Positions 1 to 9,784 of a stretch of DNA of 64,000 bases are shown here, in pieces. The stretch covers positions 2,024,771 to 2,088,770 of the forward strand of contig JAJHZJ010000061.1 of assembly GCA_023548195.1 (NCBI GenBank), in the 5' to 3' direction. Below the pieces are notes generated by a model. That model was not told where the DNA came from. It saw only the letters and a list, made by a program, of their open reading frames with translations, and ran no database searches. A program made the translations under genes and the position numbers. Positions within the stretch are counted from its first letter, which is position 1. Each line of letters opens with the position of its first letter. Source of the stretch: Bettongia penicillata ogilbyi (taxonomy: Eukaryota > Chordata > Mammalia > Diprotodontia > Potoroidae).

Positions 1-274
1 CGTTCCCCTAATCAATGTGTGCAGACTAACGGGGAGGGAGGAGTTTCCCCCGAGAGTCTGGGCACGTTGGAAACAGTTAATTAATGCACTGCCCTAAGCT
101 CCTTCTCCCTCCTCCCACCTCCACTGATTCTGGCCTCTTCTCTCACCGGTACTGCTCCCTCCAGGTGCACACCCAGGCCCACCCCAGATGAACCTGTAAC
201 CTTCAGTTTGGTTACCAAAAACTGAGTGCAAGTCCGTGTATGCCTTTGGGGACTTTTTGCGGGGAAATAATTTC
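1..274. other. Single-copy-looking stretch, no gene seen
   Basis: No interspersed repeat is recognisable. Base composition is mixed and somewhat GC-richer than the window. A 60-codon minus-strand open frame at 94-276 has no family features, and I treat it as chance. Confidence 0.4.
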
Positions 275-400
275 ATTTCTCTGGGTTTCTGAGTTTCCTC
301 ATCTGCAAAATGGGTGCGGTGGGGGGGAGGGGGGAAGGTGGACTTCCTGGCCTTAGAGTTCCTTTAAGAGCTCTATCTCTGATCCTATGGTGATAATAAT
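275..400 (+). mobile_element. MIR/THER1-type SINE fragment
   Basis: The stretch gtttcctcatctgcaaaatg is the conserved MIR core tail. It is followed by a degraded 'cttagagttcctttaagagctctatct...gatcctatg' end typical of the sense strand. The 5' half is missing. Confidence 0.6.
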
Positions 401-734
401 AGCAATAGGGACCAGACCTGTGACTTAATCAGAATAGGGAACTCCCGGTGAGCAAATTCTCTCCAATTCACATACATAAATCTCATTTTCCCCTCAAAGC
501 TCCCCACCATTTAGAGTTCTCCATATCTAACTGGACCCAACCTATCACATTGTCCTCCATCCATCTCTGTGCTAGACCTCCTCACTGTTCTAGACACTGC
601 CCCCCATCCCTTACCTCCAAATCCAGCTCCTACCCTGGGCCTCTGGGCTCCTGGTTATAATGAGTTCTCCATATCTAACTAGCTGGGGCTCACTGGCCAC
701 TTTCATGCCATGTCACTCTTTGGCTTCACACACA

Positions 735-737
<3 letters not shown>
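401..737. other. Unassigned stretch with a 19-bp direct duplication
   Basis: C- and T-rich sequence with a weak resemblance to sense-strand L2 3' UTR. The 19-mer gagttctccatatctaact occurs at 514-532 and again at 662-680. No gene is supported. A 70-codon open frame here has no recognisable domain. Confidence 0.4.

Positions 738-791
<54 letters not shown>
738..791. repeat. (CT)n microsatellite
   Basis: About 54 bases of uninterrupted CT dinucleotide, preceded by a short CA run. The 140-codon plus-strand open frame that crosses it (660-1082) is a low-complexity artefact (Leu-Ser repeats). Confidence 0.95.
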
Positions 792-794
<3 letters not shown>

Positions 795-1424
795 TGTAAT
801 CAAGTTCACACCATCATTCCTGGAAAGGACCTGCCAGTCATCCCCACTCTGGCCATCACTCACCATTCCTGTTCCTTCCTATACCAAACAACCCTCCCTG
901 ACTGTCACTCCCCTAACAAGTGTTGTCTTCCCCTATTAGAATGTATCATGAAGGCTGTCCCATGCATGATGCTCAGAGATGCTGTAAAAGGGAAAGAGGA
1001 AATAGTTTTCCTGCAGATTTCCCTAGAAATAGGTAATATTTTACTCACTGCTTTAATCATTGTGTTCTACCTTAAGTGTTAGATTTACCAAAAGGACCAT
1101 CCCCCCAGCTTATGATTTGAACTACTCTGTTAAAACCTTTTAGGAGTGGGTTGGACAGTCAGCATCCTTGGAAGTTATGTCTCAGGCAGAATGGTATGCT
1201 CAGCCCCTAAAGGAAACATAACTACTGTGAAGGTATAAATAGTCTGGAAGACTGAAAAGACAGCTGGGGAGAGGTGGTTCCAAGATGATGGTGGCTTCTC
1301 AGAGAAAGGAAGATCCTTGAAGGTAGGATGTTCCTCTTCCTCCCTATTCTTCTACCAAGATCTATGATTTCATCATTGTAGGGAGCTCTGGGTAAGACAT
1401 TTCCTCAGTTTTGAAGAGTTGTCT
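792..1424. other. Unassigned stretch, possible L2 debris
   Basis: A short 'cccctattagaatgta' box near 935 resembles the L2 3' UTR. The rest shows no repeat or coding signature that I can defend. Confidence 0.35.
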
Positions 1425-1560
1425 ACTGTACATAGAAGTTAAATGACTAGTCCAGGATCACACAGCCAATAGGTACCAGAGGTGGGCCTCGAATCCAGGT
1501 CTTTCGGACTTAGACTAGTTTTCTGACCTATAATTTTTTAGTCACTGTGATATCGAGTAG
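1425..1560 (-). mobile_element. MIR-type SINE, antisense
   Basis: Reads as 'aagttaaatgactagtccaggatcacacagccaataggtacc', the complement of the MIR core. The 'cgaatccaggtctttcggact' part corresponds to the tRNA-derived head. Confidence 0.7.
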
Positions 1561-1569
1561 TAGATGTAG

Positions 1570-1790
1570 TACACACTATATTTCACAGTACCCTTTATGT
1601 GCATTGTCTCACTGACCTTCAAAACAATTTTAATCCAAGAAGTACATGTATTATTTTTTCCATTTTACAAGTGAAGAAATGAGGCTCCAAAAAGTTGAAT
1701 TGGCTTGCCTAAATTCACATAGGTATTAAGTGACTGAGCCAAGATCAGTAAATGTATTTTCCATCTCATGGATTAACATTCAGGGACCAA
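1570..1790 (-). mobile_element. MIR/THER1-type SINE, antisense
   Basis: 'ttccattttacaagtgaagaaatgaggctcc' followed by 'ttggcttgcctaaattcacataggtattaagtgactgagcc' matches the antisense core. The copy is diverged and lies directly beside another antisense copy. Confidence 0.65.
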
Positions 1791-1884
1791 AAAGATCTTG
1801 ACAGGCTAAAACATTGAGCTGACTCTAAGATAGAGATCAATGTAAATTCTTATATTTGGATTTTAAGAAATCAATGTTACCAGT

Positions 1885-2470
1885 ACAAGGTTACCAGTAC
1901 AACCTCAGACAGAAAAAGATCTGGGGTTTTTAGTGGATAGCAAGCTCCCTATGAGTCAACAGTATGATATGGAAGCTACAAAGTTTTCATTGTGGACTAC
2001 ATAGCTTTGTGGGGATATGAAGAACATTGACCCTCTATACTCTGCCCCATTCAAACAACATCCAGGCATGGTGTTTAATTCTTGGTTCCATCATTTGATC
2101 AAGAAGTTGGAGAACTGACAGAGAAGGGCAACAAAAATGGTGAAGGGTCTTCAGGCACTATCACATGAGGAACAATCAAAGGATGTGTGAATGTTCCCCT
2201 TGCAATAGTAAAGATTGTATCTGAAGGGATATCACATGAAAGAGCAATCTGATTTGTCCTATTTGGTCCCAAAGGGTAGAACTAGCTCCACTGAGTGAAA
2301 ACTGCAAAGTAGCAAATTTAGATTTAGTGTCAGGAAAAACTTCGTAACCATTAGAGCTTTCTGTAAGCAAAATGGACTGCCTCTGGATGTAGAGGGTTCT
2401 CCCCTTATTGAAAGTCTCCAAGAAGAGACTGGATGACCACTTGTCGGATGTGTTCTGGAGCCTGATATAA
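1885..2470 (+). mobile_element. CR1/L3-type LINE, 3' end
   Basis: Diagnostic phrases of the 3' coding end and tail appear in order: 'agacagaaaaagatctgggg', 'tagtggatagcaagctcc', 'aacaaaaatggtgaagggtct', 'aggaaaaacttcgtaaccattagagct', 'aagagactggatgaccacttgtcgg'. Stop codons and indels break the frame. It is 5'-truncated. Confidence 0.8.
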
Positions 2471-2474
2471 CTGG

Positions 2475-2634
2475 CTCAGCAATAACAAATATAATAGCTA
2501 AATTTCTGTATTGCTTACCGTGTTCCAGGTACTGTGCTAAGCGCTTTATAATTATCTCATTTGGTCCTTGCAACCATTCAGGGAGGTAGGTGCTATCGCT
2601 ATCCCCATTTTATAGATAAGGAAACTTAGGCAAT
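2475..2634 (-). mobile_element. MIR/THER1-type SINE, antisense, first part (split by L1)
   Basis: Contains the 'tactgtgctaagcgctttataattatctcatttgg' and 'ccccattttatagataaggaaact' boxes. An L1 interrupts it at 2635 and it resumes at 3641, so this SINE predates the L1. Confidence 0.85.
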
Positions 2635-3640
2635 TCCCAAATTGATAAATGGTCAAAGGATATGAACAGTTTTCAGAGGAAGAAATTAAAAATATCTATA
2701 GTCATATGAAAAAATGCTCTAAATCACTATTGATCAGAGAGATGCAAATCAAAACAACTCTGAGGTACCGCATCACACCTATCAGATTGGCTAACATGAC
2801 AGAATGGAAAGATGAGAAATGTTGGAGAGGATATGGGAAAGGTGGAACACTAATTCATTGTTGGTGGAGCTGTGAGTTGATTCAATTATTCTGGAGATTA
2901 ATTTGGAACTATGCCCAAAAGGTGACTCAGCAATATCGCTTCTAGGATTGTATCCCCAAGAGATCTTAAAAATGGAAAAGGTCCCACATGTACAAAAATA
3001 TTTAGAGCAGCACTCTTTGTGGTGGTCAAAAGCTGGAAATCAAGGGGATGCCCATCAACTGGGGGATGGCTGAATAAATTATGAATATGAAAAATATAAA
3101 ATATGAATGTAACAGAATACTGTTGTGCCATAAGAAATAGTGAACAGGAAGACTTCAGAGAGGCCTGGAAAGACTTATATGATCTGATGCTGAGTGAAAG
3201 GAGCAGAACCAGGAGAACTTTGTGCACAGCAATGGCCATAGCGTGTGAGAGTTTTTTCTGGTAGACTTGGAACTTCATTGCAATTCAAGGACTTAAAAAA
3301 AATTTCCAGTGATCTTTTAAGGCAAAATTTCTTCCACATTCAGAGAAAGAACTATGGAATTCAAATGCAGAATGTAGCAGATCATTTTCTTTTATATTTC
3401 ATTTTGGTTTGTCATGATTTCTCCCATTCATTTTAATTCTTCTACACAACATGACTGTAGTAAAAATGTATTTAACAGGACTGTATGTGTAAAAACTATA
3501 TAAAATTGTAAGCCATCTTGGGGAGGGAGGGGGAAAAGAAGGGAGGATGGAGGGGGAAAAAAATCTAAGTTACATGGTAATGATTGTAGAAAACAAATAA
3601 AATTAATAAAATAAAGTTAAAAAATAAAAATTTAAAAAAT
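2635..3640 (+). mobile_element. 5'-truncated L1, inserted in a SINE
   Basis: About 1 kb holding the end of ORF2, the 3' UTR and an A-rich tail. Translation of 2649-2945 shows the L1 ORF2 C-terminal signature CWRGYGKGGTLIHCWWSC, followed by decay. A perfect 14-bp target-site duplication, gaaacttaggcaat, lies at 2621-2634 and 3641-3654. This fixes the element edges and shows target-primed insertion into an existing MIR/THER1 copy. It cannot encode a working protein. Confidence 0.92.
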
Positions 3641-3760
3641 GAAACTTAGGCAATCAGAGATTAAATGACTTGCCCAAGATCACACAACGAGGTTCAATTT
3701 GTACTCGGGTCTTCCTGCACAGATCCAGTGCTCTATCCACCTCCCACCTATCTACCCTCT
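3641..3760 (-). mobile_element. MIR/THER1-type SINE, antisense, second part
   Basis: Continuation after the L1: 'gattaaatgacttgcccaagatcacacaacg' and then the head 'tccagtgctctatccacc'. Its first 14 bases are the L1 target-site duplication. Confidence 0.85.
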
Positions 3761-3764
3761 TGTA

Positions 3765-3995
3765 ACTGGTAATTGTTAGATTTTCAGTGTGAGTATTTTA
3801 TACCTCAGAACTCATCAAATGCTACAAAATCAGGGCATTGTTTTGTTGATTGCCTAGACTTAAGAAAGTGATGGAAGAAAATATGAATGATGCAGATTAA
3901 ACTGGAAAGTGTGTCACAAGCCCGTTCCTTTTTTACAGGAGTCTAGTTTGTCAAACATTTTCCAGCACACCCTTGGGTGTGTTGTAGTGAGTGTT
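3765..3995 (+). mobile_element. Unassigned interspersed repeat, copy 1
   Basis: Shares long stretches with 7435-7655, for example 'attttcagtgtgagtatt', 'ctacaaaatcagggc', 'ttgttttgttgattgcctagactt', 'aaagtgtgtc' and 'ttccagcacac'. I cannot assign a family. It is probably an old non-autonomous element. Confidence 0.55.
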
Positions 3996-5120
3996 ACTAT
4001 TGTTGGTGAAGGCTGGCCTGACTGTCTGCTAGGATCACTTCTGATTGTAACATTCAGGGATTCTATGCCTCTTAAGTTTCTGTTGCATCATAGCTAAAGA
4101 CAACCTAAGCTGTGTTTTGGTTTAAGGAGAGGGTATGTGCCATACCTAAAAATCCACAGTGAAGACTAGAGTATTCATCTTCTTATATTCCAGCCTCCTT
4201 CTTAGTACATAAAGCTCCATTCTTTGTGGCTCCCATGTGTCAGGGCTCATGGCTGGTGCTTGGTGACCCTGAACAGCTGGTAGCATTGACAACCGTGTAC
4301 AACCACATGTCATTCCTGCATGGTTTCTGACGGGCTGCTCTTTCTTCCTTGTCCTTCACCTCTCTACAGATTCAAATGAAATGGCAGCTCAGGAAGGAAG
4401 GTTAAGGGGATTGGAAGAGATCTCTGGATATCGCTGGGGTTCCCATCAAGGCTGCTGAGGGACTCCCCAGAAACAAAGAGTGACATGCTTCATCCTCTCC
4501 CCAAATAAATCTTCTCTGAGCAACATTCTCTAAGGAAAGAAAGCCCTGTCAAGGACTTGGCCTTGGGCTCCTTCAAAACCACATCCAATTGCCAAGTTTC
4601 CCAGATGTTTGCATGGTATGCTTTATGTTTTGCAATATTCCAGAGTTGTTCCCAAGTGACAATCATCCATTCACCAAGTTAATGCTTATTAAGAATGATC
4701 TATAAATTGTGACAGTGCCAAAGGATCATAGGATCATAGAGAAAAAAAATCGCCCCCAATGAGAACAGCTGAGCAAAGAAAAAAAAAAGAAAAAGAAAAA
4801 AAGAACAACATTGTTATACATTGAGGGAGGCCCAGAAAAGGGAATGTGTACGATTTATATGAATGAAATGAGTAGGAGGAGGTTGCTCATTTAAGACCAG
4901 ACGTTTACTAATTTTTCTCTGATGTGTTATGGGGCCCCAACATTGCCATCAAAAATTCATATGCAGTACCAATATTAAGGTCAAATGTCTTTAGAGTTCA
5001 GATGTAGCAGCCTTATATGGCTGCCACTGTTACAAGAAAAAGAGGTTTGTTCTCAAAGAAGGTAACTACACTTTGCTTTAACTCCACTTTGCAAAACAGT
5101 GTCCTGCATCAGGTCCTGAA
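3996..5120. other. No gene or clear repeat seen
   Basis: Mostly single-copy-looking sequence with an A-rich patch at about 4775-4805. No splice-flanked open frame or RNA gene is recognisable. Confidence 0.4.
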
Positions 5121-5124
5121 CTTG

Positions 5125-5240
5125 TAATGCTGAATTTGGAGTCATAGAACCTGAGTTTAGACTCTAGTTCTACCACTAATCTGTGAGATCTTGGTCAACT
5201 TATCTGGGCTATGGTTTCTTCACTGGTAAAATGAAGTGAC
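5125..5240 (+). mobile_element. MIR-type SINE
   Basis: Sense orientation: 'tttggagtcatagaacctgagttt' head, 'gatcttggtcaacttatctggg' core and 'ggtttcttcactggtaaaatga' tail. Confidence 0.7.
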
Positions 5241-5244
5241 TGTG

Positions 5245-5675
5245 CTACATGGTTCATGCCAGCTCCAGGCTATACTCCTCTGAGTTTTTCCATCATGCCC
5301 TAGAAACCCCTTCATCCTGGAAGATCACTGCAGCCCTGGCACTCACACCTTGGAAGTACCCTCTGGTCCCTCCCTCTGATTGGGATGACTCCTCCTACAA
5401 CTTCCAATTCAAAATGGCTCCCAAGTCAGTGACATCTTTGTTCCCTACTAGACTGTACACTTCTAAGACTTTATCATGCCTTCACACTAGGTACTTTCTG
5501 GCCGAATCCCACCTATCATTTTTCAGCTTCCTTATGTGTTATCCTACCAATTAGAAAGTAAATTCTTTGAGGGATAGGGATGGGCTTTCTTTTTCATATA
5601 TTTGTATTCCCAGTGTATAGTACAATCCCTGGCACAAAGTGAGCACTTCCTAAATATTTGTTGACTCACTGACCC
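5245..5675 (+). mobile_element. L2 LINE 3' end, sense
   Basis: Ends with the L2 hallmark 'aattctttgagggatagg', 'tttgtattcccagtgtatag', 'ccctggcacaaagtgagcac' and 'aaatatttgttgactcac'. The upstream part fits the pyrimidine-rich 3' coding and UTR region of L2. A 101-codon open frame inside is not a gene. Confidence 0.75.
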
Positions 5676-5714
5676 CTGATTCACTTCTTAAAGAGGGTCT
5701 GTTCACTGAAAGGT

Positions 5715-5945
5715 CTGACAAGACCTTAGCCTAAAAGGGCCAGGATATTCCATTGCATCCTGGGTCATCTCCAGTCTTCCTGATGAATATCTGGCCACTG
5801 GACCCAGATGACTCAGGAGGAGAAAGTAAGGTTGGTGACCCTGCACAGCACCCCTCACTCAAATCAAAGTCAGCTGCAAGTCATGTCATCATCTCCCTGA
5901 TGTCATGGTCCTCTTTGAAAATGAAGGACAAATACAACAGCCAGT
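5715..5945 (+). mobile_element. SINE with a tail resembling the R4-like LINE
   Basis: Body: 'attgcatcctgggtcatctccag', 'gatgaatatctggccactgg', 'cagatgactcaggagg', 'tcaaagtcagctgcaagtcatg'. The 3' end 'gatgtcatggtcctctttga' plus 'gaaggacaaatac' matches my recollection of the tail of the R4-like LINE whose coding pieces occur at 28384 and 58888. That would make it a SINE moved by that LINE. The family name is not recalled with certainty. Confidence 0.7.
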
Positions 5946-6015
5946 AGAACCAGAATTAGAAGAAAGATCCTCCTGACTTCCACTCTAAGGGTTTTCCATT
6001 GTACCATGTTAATAT
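5946..6015 (-). mobile_element. MIR-type SINE fragment, antisense
   Basis: 'cctcctgacttccactctaaggg...tccattgtaccatg' is the antisense head of a MIR-type SINE. The preceding SINE may have landed inside it. Confidence 0.45.
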
Positions 6016-6127
6016 ATACTGCTGAATACTAAGAACTCTTGTTCAATAACAGAGAGGAATTAAAGATCTCAATGTATCCCACCATGATAGAAGGGGTTAA
6101 GTGAATTTTGAGAATAATATGAGGATA

Positions 6128-6210
6128 TTGCCCTTGCCAAAGCACTTTACACATAGGATCTTATTTGAGACTTACAACAATCCTTAAAGAGGGTGCTCTA
6201 TTATGCCTAT
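6128..6210 (-). mobile_element. THER1/MIR-type SINE fragment, antisense
   Basis: 'ccaaagcactttacacataggatcttatttgagacttacaacaatcc' is the 'aaagcgctttacaaatattatctcatttgatcc' segment in decayed form. Confidence 0.6.
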
Positions 6211-6494
6211 ATAGAAGACTTTGTACGCCATAGGAATAAGCCTGTAAGAGCCATCTGATGCCAGTTTCCCTGCAAGCTTCTAGGGAACCCAGGAATATAT
6301 GTGATTCAATGCTGAAAGGGTTTGATGCCTGGAGATAATGAAATAACTGCCTTATTTGCTTCTGAAGTGGGATTGTAAAGAGACAAATAATGTTTTTTTT
6401 TTTAAACATTTTTGGTGATGAGGAGTCAGTCTCCCTACAGAACTGAACCTTCTCCTTGTGCCTACATTTATTGCTGAGAGGGTACTTTAGAGGG

Positions 6495-6660
6495 AAAAAT
6501 AGTCCAGGACCCTACCTCCTGGAAGTGGTTCATGAAACAGCGACCAAAAGAAGTTAGGTGACTTTGGAAGACTTGGACAGCCAATTAAGTAGGGCAAGAG
6601 TCAAACCCATAGCTTGCTAATTGAAAGTCAGGTGTTTCCTTCTACTATGCCACACTAGGG
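6495..6660 (-). mobile_element. MIR-type SINE, antisense, diverged
   Basis: 'gaagttaggtgactttggaagacttggacagcca' followed by 'gtcaggtgtttccttctactatgccaca' parallels the antisense core and head of MIR-type SINEs. Confidence 0.5.
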
Positions 6661-6799
6661 ATTACACCTGGATAACAATAAGGATGTTAGTTTTGTTTTC
6701 CTAACTGACTGAATGACAGTTCAGGATTGAAACTGAAAAACACCATAATTAGGAATCATTGGTGATTTCGTCAGTTCCCATTGGTTCACTTATGATCTC

Positions 6800-7270
6800 T
6801 ATGCAGATGATGTCTAAATCTATAGATCCATTAACCCAGACAGAACTGGCCTCTAAACTTTGAATGGCCAGAGTTGAAAAAAAGCAGGCTAGAGACAGGA
6901 GATAAAATAGAGGTTTAATTTCAAAGTATGAAAAATGGTTTGTAAGCAAAGACACATGTGCTGGAACCCTGCTCCAAGTGAGGGGGTACCCCCACTTTAG
7001 TGTAGACAGATCTCAATACTTATACCTATGGCTAAGCAATGAGCGTAACCCTGACAATGAGGCCATGATGTGACAAGTTTGATTCATAGCAGGGCTTCAC
7101 ACAATTCTGGCATTTTGCTGGGGCTGAGGTCATCCGGGGGTGGAACGCAAATGATGGTTGTTATGCTAAGCTCAGGGCATGGCTTGCTTGCTGGGCCTTA
7201 GTTCTGGAAAATAGAGTGTCTCCGAAAGCCTTCTGTGATTCCTCTATCTGGTGTTACCACCTTCCACAAA
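6800..7270 (-). mobile_element. LTR-like segment, antisense
   Basis: Read on the minus strand it starts near 'TGTGGAAGGTGG', has a TATA-like 'ggtataagtattg' near 7020, and an ATTAAA polyadenylation-type hexamer in 'gaaattaaacctc' near 6915. That is the order expected for an LTR (U3, R, U5). I could not find a clean target-site duplication, and the U5 end is uncertain. No internal retroviral region is present. Confidence 0.4.
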
Positions 7271-7309
7271 TTATGCTGTATTTACCAGTATTTGTATATG
7301 CTATATTCC

Positions 7310-7385
7310 CTTAAAGTTAAGGTCTACTTTTGGTTCTACTTCTGTATTTCTAGTACCCAGAACATAGCTGGCACTGAATGTAATG
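7310..7385 (+). mobile_element. L2 LINE 3' fragment
   Basis: 'tctgtatttctagtacccagaacatagctggcac' resembles the L2 terminal box 'tgtatccccagcacctagcacagtgcctggcac'. Confidence 0.5.
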
Positions 7386-7434
7386 TTTAAGGTGGTGGGA
7401 GTGAGTGGCAGAGGTGTGCTGGAGTCAACTTGAA

Positions 7435-7655
7435 TTGATCATGAGAGCTGATGGTTAAATTTTCAGTATGAGCATTCATTCCTCAGAGATCAGCAAATAT
7501 TACAAAATCAGGGTTTGATTTATTGTTTTGTTGATGACCTAGACTTCAGCAAGTGATGGAGGAAATGTTACAAGGCAGGTTAAACTTAAAAGTGTGTCGT
7601 ACATTTTCAGAGAGTTGCTTATTAAATATTTACCAGCACATGCCTAAGGAAGGGG
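7435..7655 (+). mobile_element. Unassigned interspersed repeat, copy 2
   Basis: Second member of the family at 3765-3995: 'aattttcagtatgagcatt', 'attacaaaatcaggg', 'ttgttttgttgatgacctagactt', 'aaaagtgtgtc', 'taccagcaca'. Same orientation, substantially diverged. Confidence 0.55.
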
Positions 7656-9190
7656 AAAGATTTGGTTTTACACATTCACCAAGTGAATACAATCCCAAAT
7701 GATGAGGTAATTAATGTTTTAACAAGGTGATAAATACTTAATGATTACTTTATGCAGTGTGGATACCTTTTCCTGATTGAAATAGAAAGCAAAGATGCCT
7801 TCAGATGAACAACTGACTACACACATAGGTAACCTTTAAAAGGCAGTCAGTGCAAGGATACAAAGCAGATCAGGCCAGGGTGGGAGCTAGAAATGGAGAA
7901 GAACCATGGCCCTGAAAGGGGTCTTGGGGGCAAAGGAAAGGTTTCTCCCTTTTCTCCTCCCTCTCCATTGGCCATGGTGACACTTACTCAGAAGGAGATC
8001 TTATACAGCAGTTAGAAAGTTAGAATTTGAAGTATAGTTGAGGGAACATAAACACACTTTACAGACAAACCTGGACATAGCAGCATTTAAGCTGCTTCCA
8101 GAGGTGGAACCTTTAGTAGCAGAGGAGACAGACATTGATGCATTCAAGGGCTGCTGTCAATGAGGAGGAACAAAGCAGCAGAACAGACTCCATGAAGCAA
8201 GAAAAGACATCAAGGCCCTGTGCTTTGGCCACATGAATTAGCTTGGCCATGTGTATCTCACTGCCATGGTAAGCTTGTACTCACTTTTCTCACAAATGCA
8301 ATGTCCATTTGTGGAAGAGTGTACCCCAGGTTTATAGGGAAAGATGTTTTGTAGCTACTGCTTTTACAATTCCATCTCAGTAAATGCCTTTAATATGAGC
8401 TAATTTTATCTGCTGGCTGACAATTAAAGGGATGAACACTGGTAGGGGCTTCTGAGTCATAGTTTTAAGATTGATTACATATAGGACACTTTCAACTTGA
8501 GGTAGTAGCCAACCTCTGGGGAAGTAACCCAGAAGGTAGGGTAAGGCTACACAAATTTAATAAATACCATTGAATTTTGAGACAGAGTAAGAAAGTATTA
8601 TGTGCCATTGAGAGTTAGCATGGTTTAAGGAATCAAAGTAAGAGTAAAATGATTACAGATACACTAAATGGTTAGAGAAACAGAATTATAGAGTTTACAA
8701 CCAATTTATATTAACATATTTCATTTCCAAATGTTCCTAGTCCCATCAGAAAAAATTACATATAAACATAGTAACTTTGAACTGTATTAACTTATACACA
8801 TGTATGTACATATATACATACACACATATGTATACTCGCATACTTACACAGAGTAACTTCCCAAAACTATTCATGGTTCACAAAACATGCATTGTTTCCA
8901 GTGAGATGGAATAAGTGGTTTCCTGAGAAGCCACAATGTCTCCATAATATCCCTAACACATTTGATATTTCCTTCTCTGAGTGGATTTTCATTTGTTTTT
9001 AACAGCTGAAAGCTTTAGAGAAGAAATTATTGCTAAGTTTAAAGGGGATCCATCACCAAAGCAGTTTGATTATATAATTTGGGAGGATAAAGAAAATTCT
9101 TTTTAAAAGGCAGATCCTTTATATAAAGGCCACATGCCTATCCCTCAAAGTATAGACATTGGATTTATAGACTTTTACTTTAACAGGGAA
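7656..9190. other. No gene or clear interspersed repeat seen
   Basis: AT-rich, single-copy-looking. Contains TA/CA-rich simple sequence at about 8790-8850. No open frame or RNA signature stands out. Confidence 0.4.
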
Positions 9191-9194
9191 TTTT

Positions 9195-9770
9195 ATATAG
9201 CACACATGTACATACCCCTGCAACTTTGCTGAAGTTGTTAATTATTTCAAGTAGTGGTTGGATTCTCTAAGTATATCATCATATCATCTGCTGAGTGAGA
9301 TAGAACTAATTCCTTCAGTTTCTTTTTCTTCTCTTATCCCTATAGCTAGCATTTTTAGTACAATATTGAGTAATGGTGGTGATCATGGGCATCCTTACCT
9401 CAGCCCTGATCTTACTGGGAAGGCTTCTAGCTTATCCTCATCATAGATAACGCTCGCTGATGATTTTAGATAGTTTACTACTTATCATATTAAGGTAAGC
9501 TTCATTTATTCCTGTGCTCTCTAGTGCAGGAATGGGTGCTATATTTTTGTCAAAAGTTTTTTCAGCATCTATTGAGATAATCATGTGATTTCCGTTGCTT
9601 TTGTTATTCATATGGTCAATTATGTTGATACATTTCCTAATATTGAACCAACTCTGAATTCCTGCTATATGGTTATAATTGATGATCCTTGTGATATATT
9701 GGAAGGATTTACTTTAGTGATGAGTTCAAGAACATGCTTTAAATTTCCCTACTAAAATGAATGGAAATAG
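9195..9770 (-). mobile_element. L1 ORF2 fragment, antisense (reverse transcriptase region)
   Basis: The complement of the L1 polymerase region is readable: 'gtatatcatcatatcatctg' (around the catalytic ADD box), 'agtacaatattgagtaatgg', 'gcatccttacctcagccctgatcttactgggaaggct', 'tttcagcatctattgagataatcatgtg' and 'tggtcaattatgttgata'. It lies beside the next L1 but covers a different part of ORF2. Confidence 0.85.
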
Positions 9771-9784
9771 AGGTGTTTTTTTAA

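Noticed and set aside
660..1082. 140-codon plus-strand open frame
   Set aside because: Kept open by the (CT)n microsatellite, which gives a Leu-Ser repeat. Not a gene.
2649..2945. 98-codon plus-strand open frame
   Set aside because: It is the L1 ORF2 C-terminus and belongs to the truncated L1.
6745..7275. 'aatta' on both sides of the antisense LTR-like segment as a target-site duplication
   Set aside because: The left copy is not followed by a TG/CA-type LTR terminus, so the match is probably coincidental.
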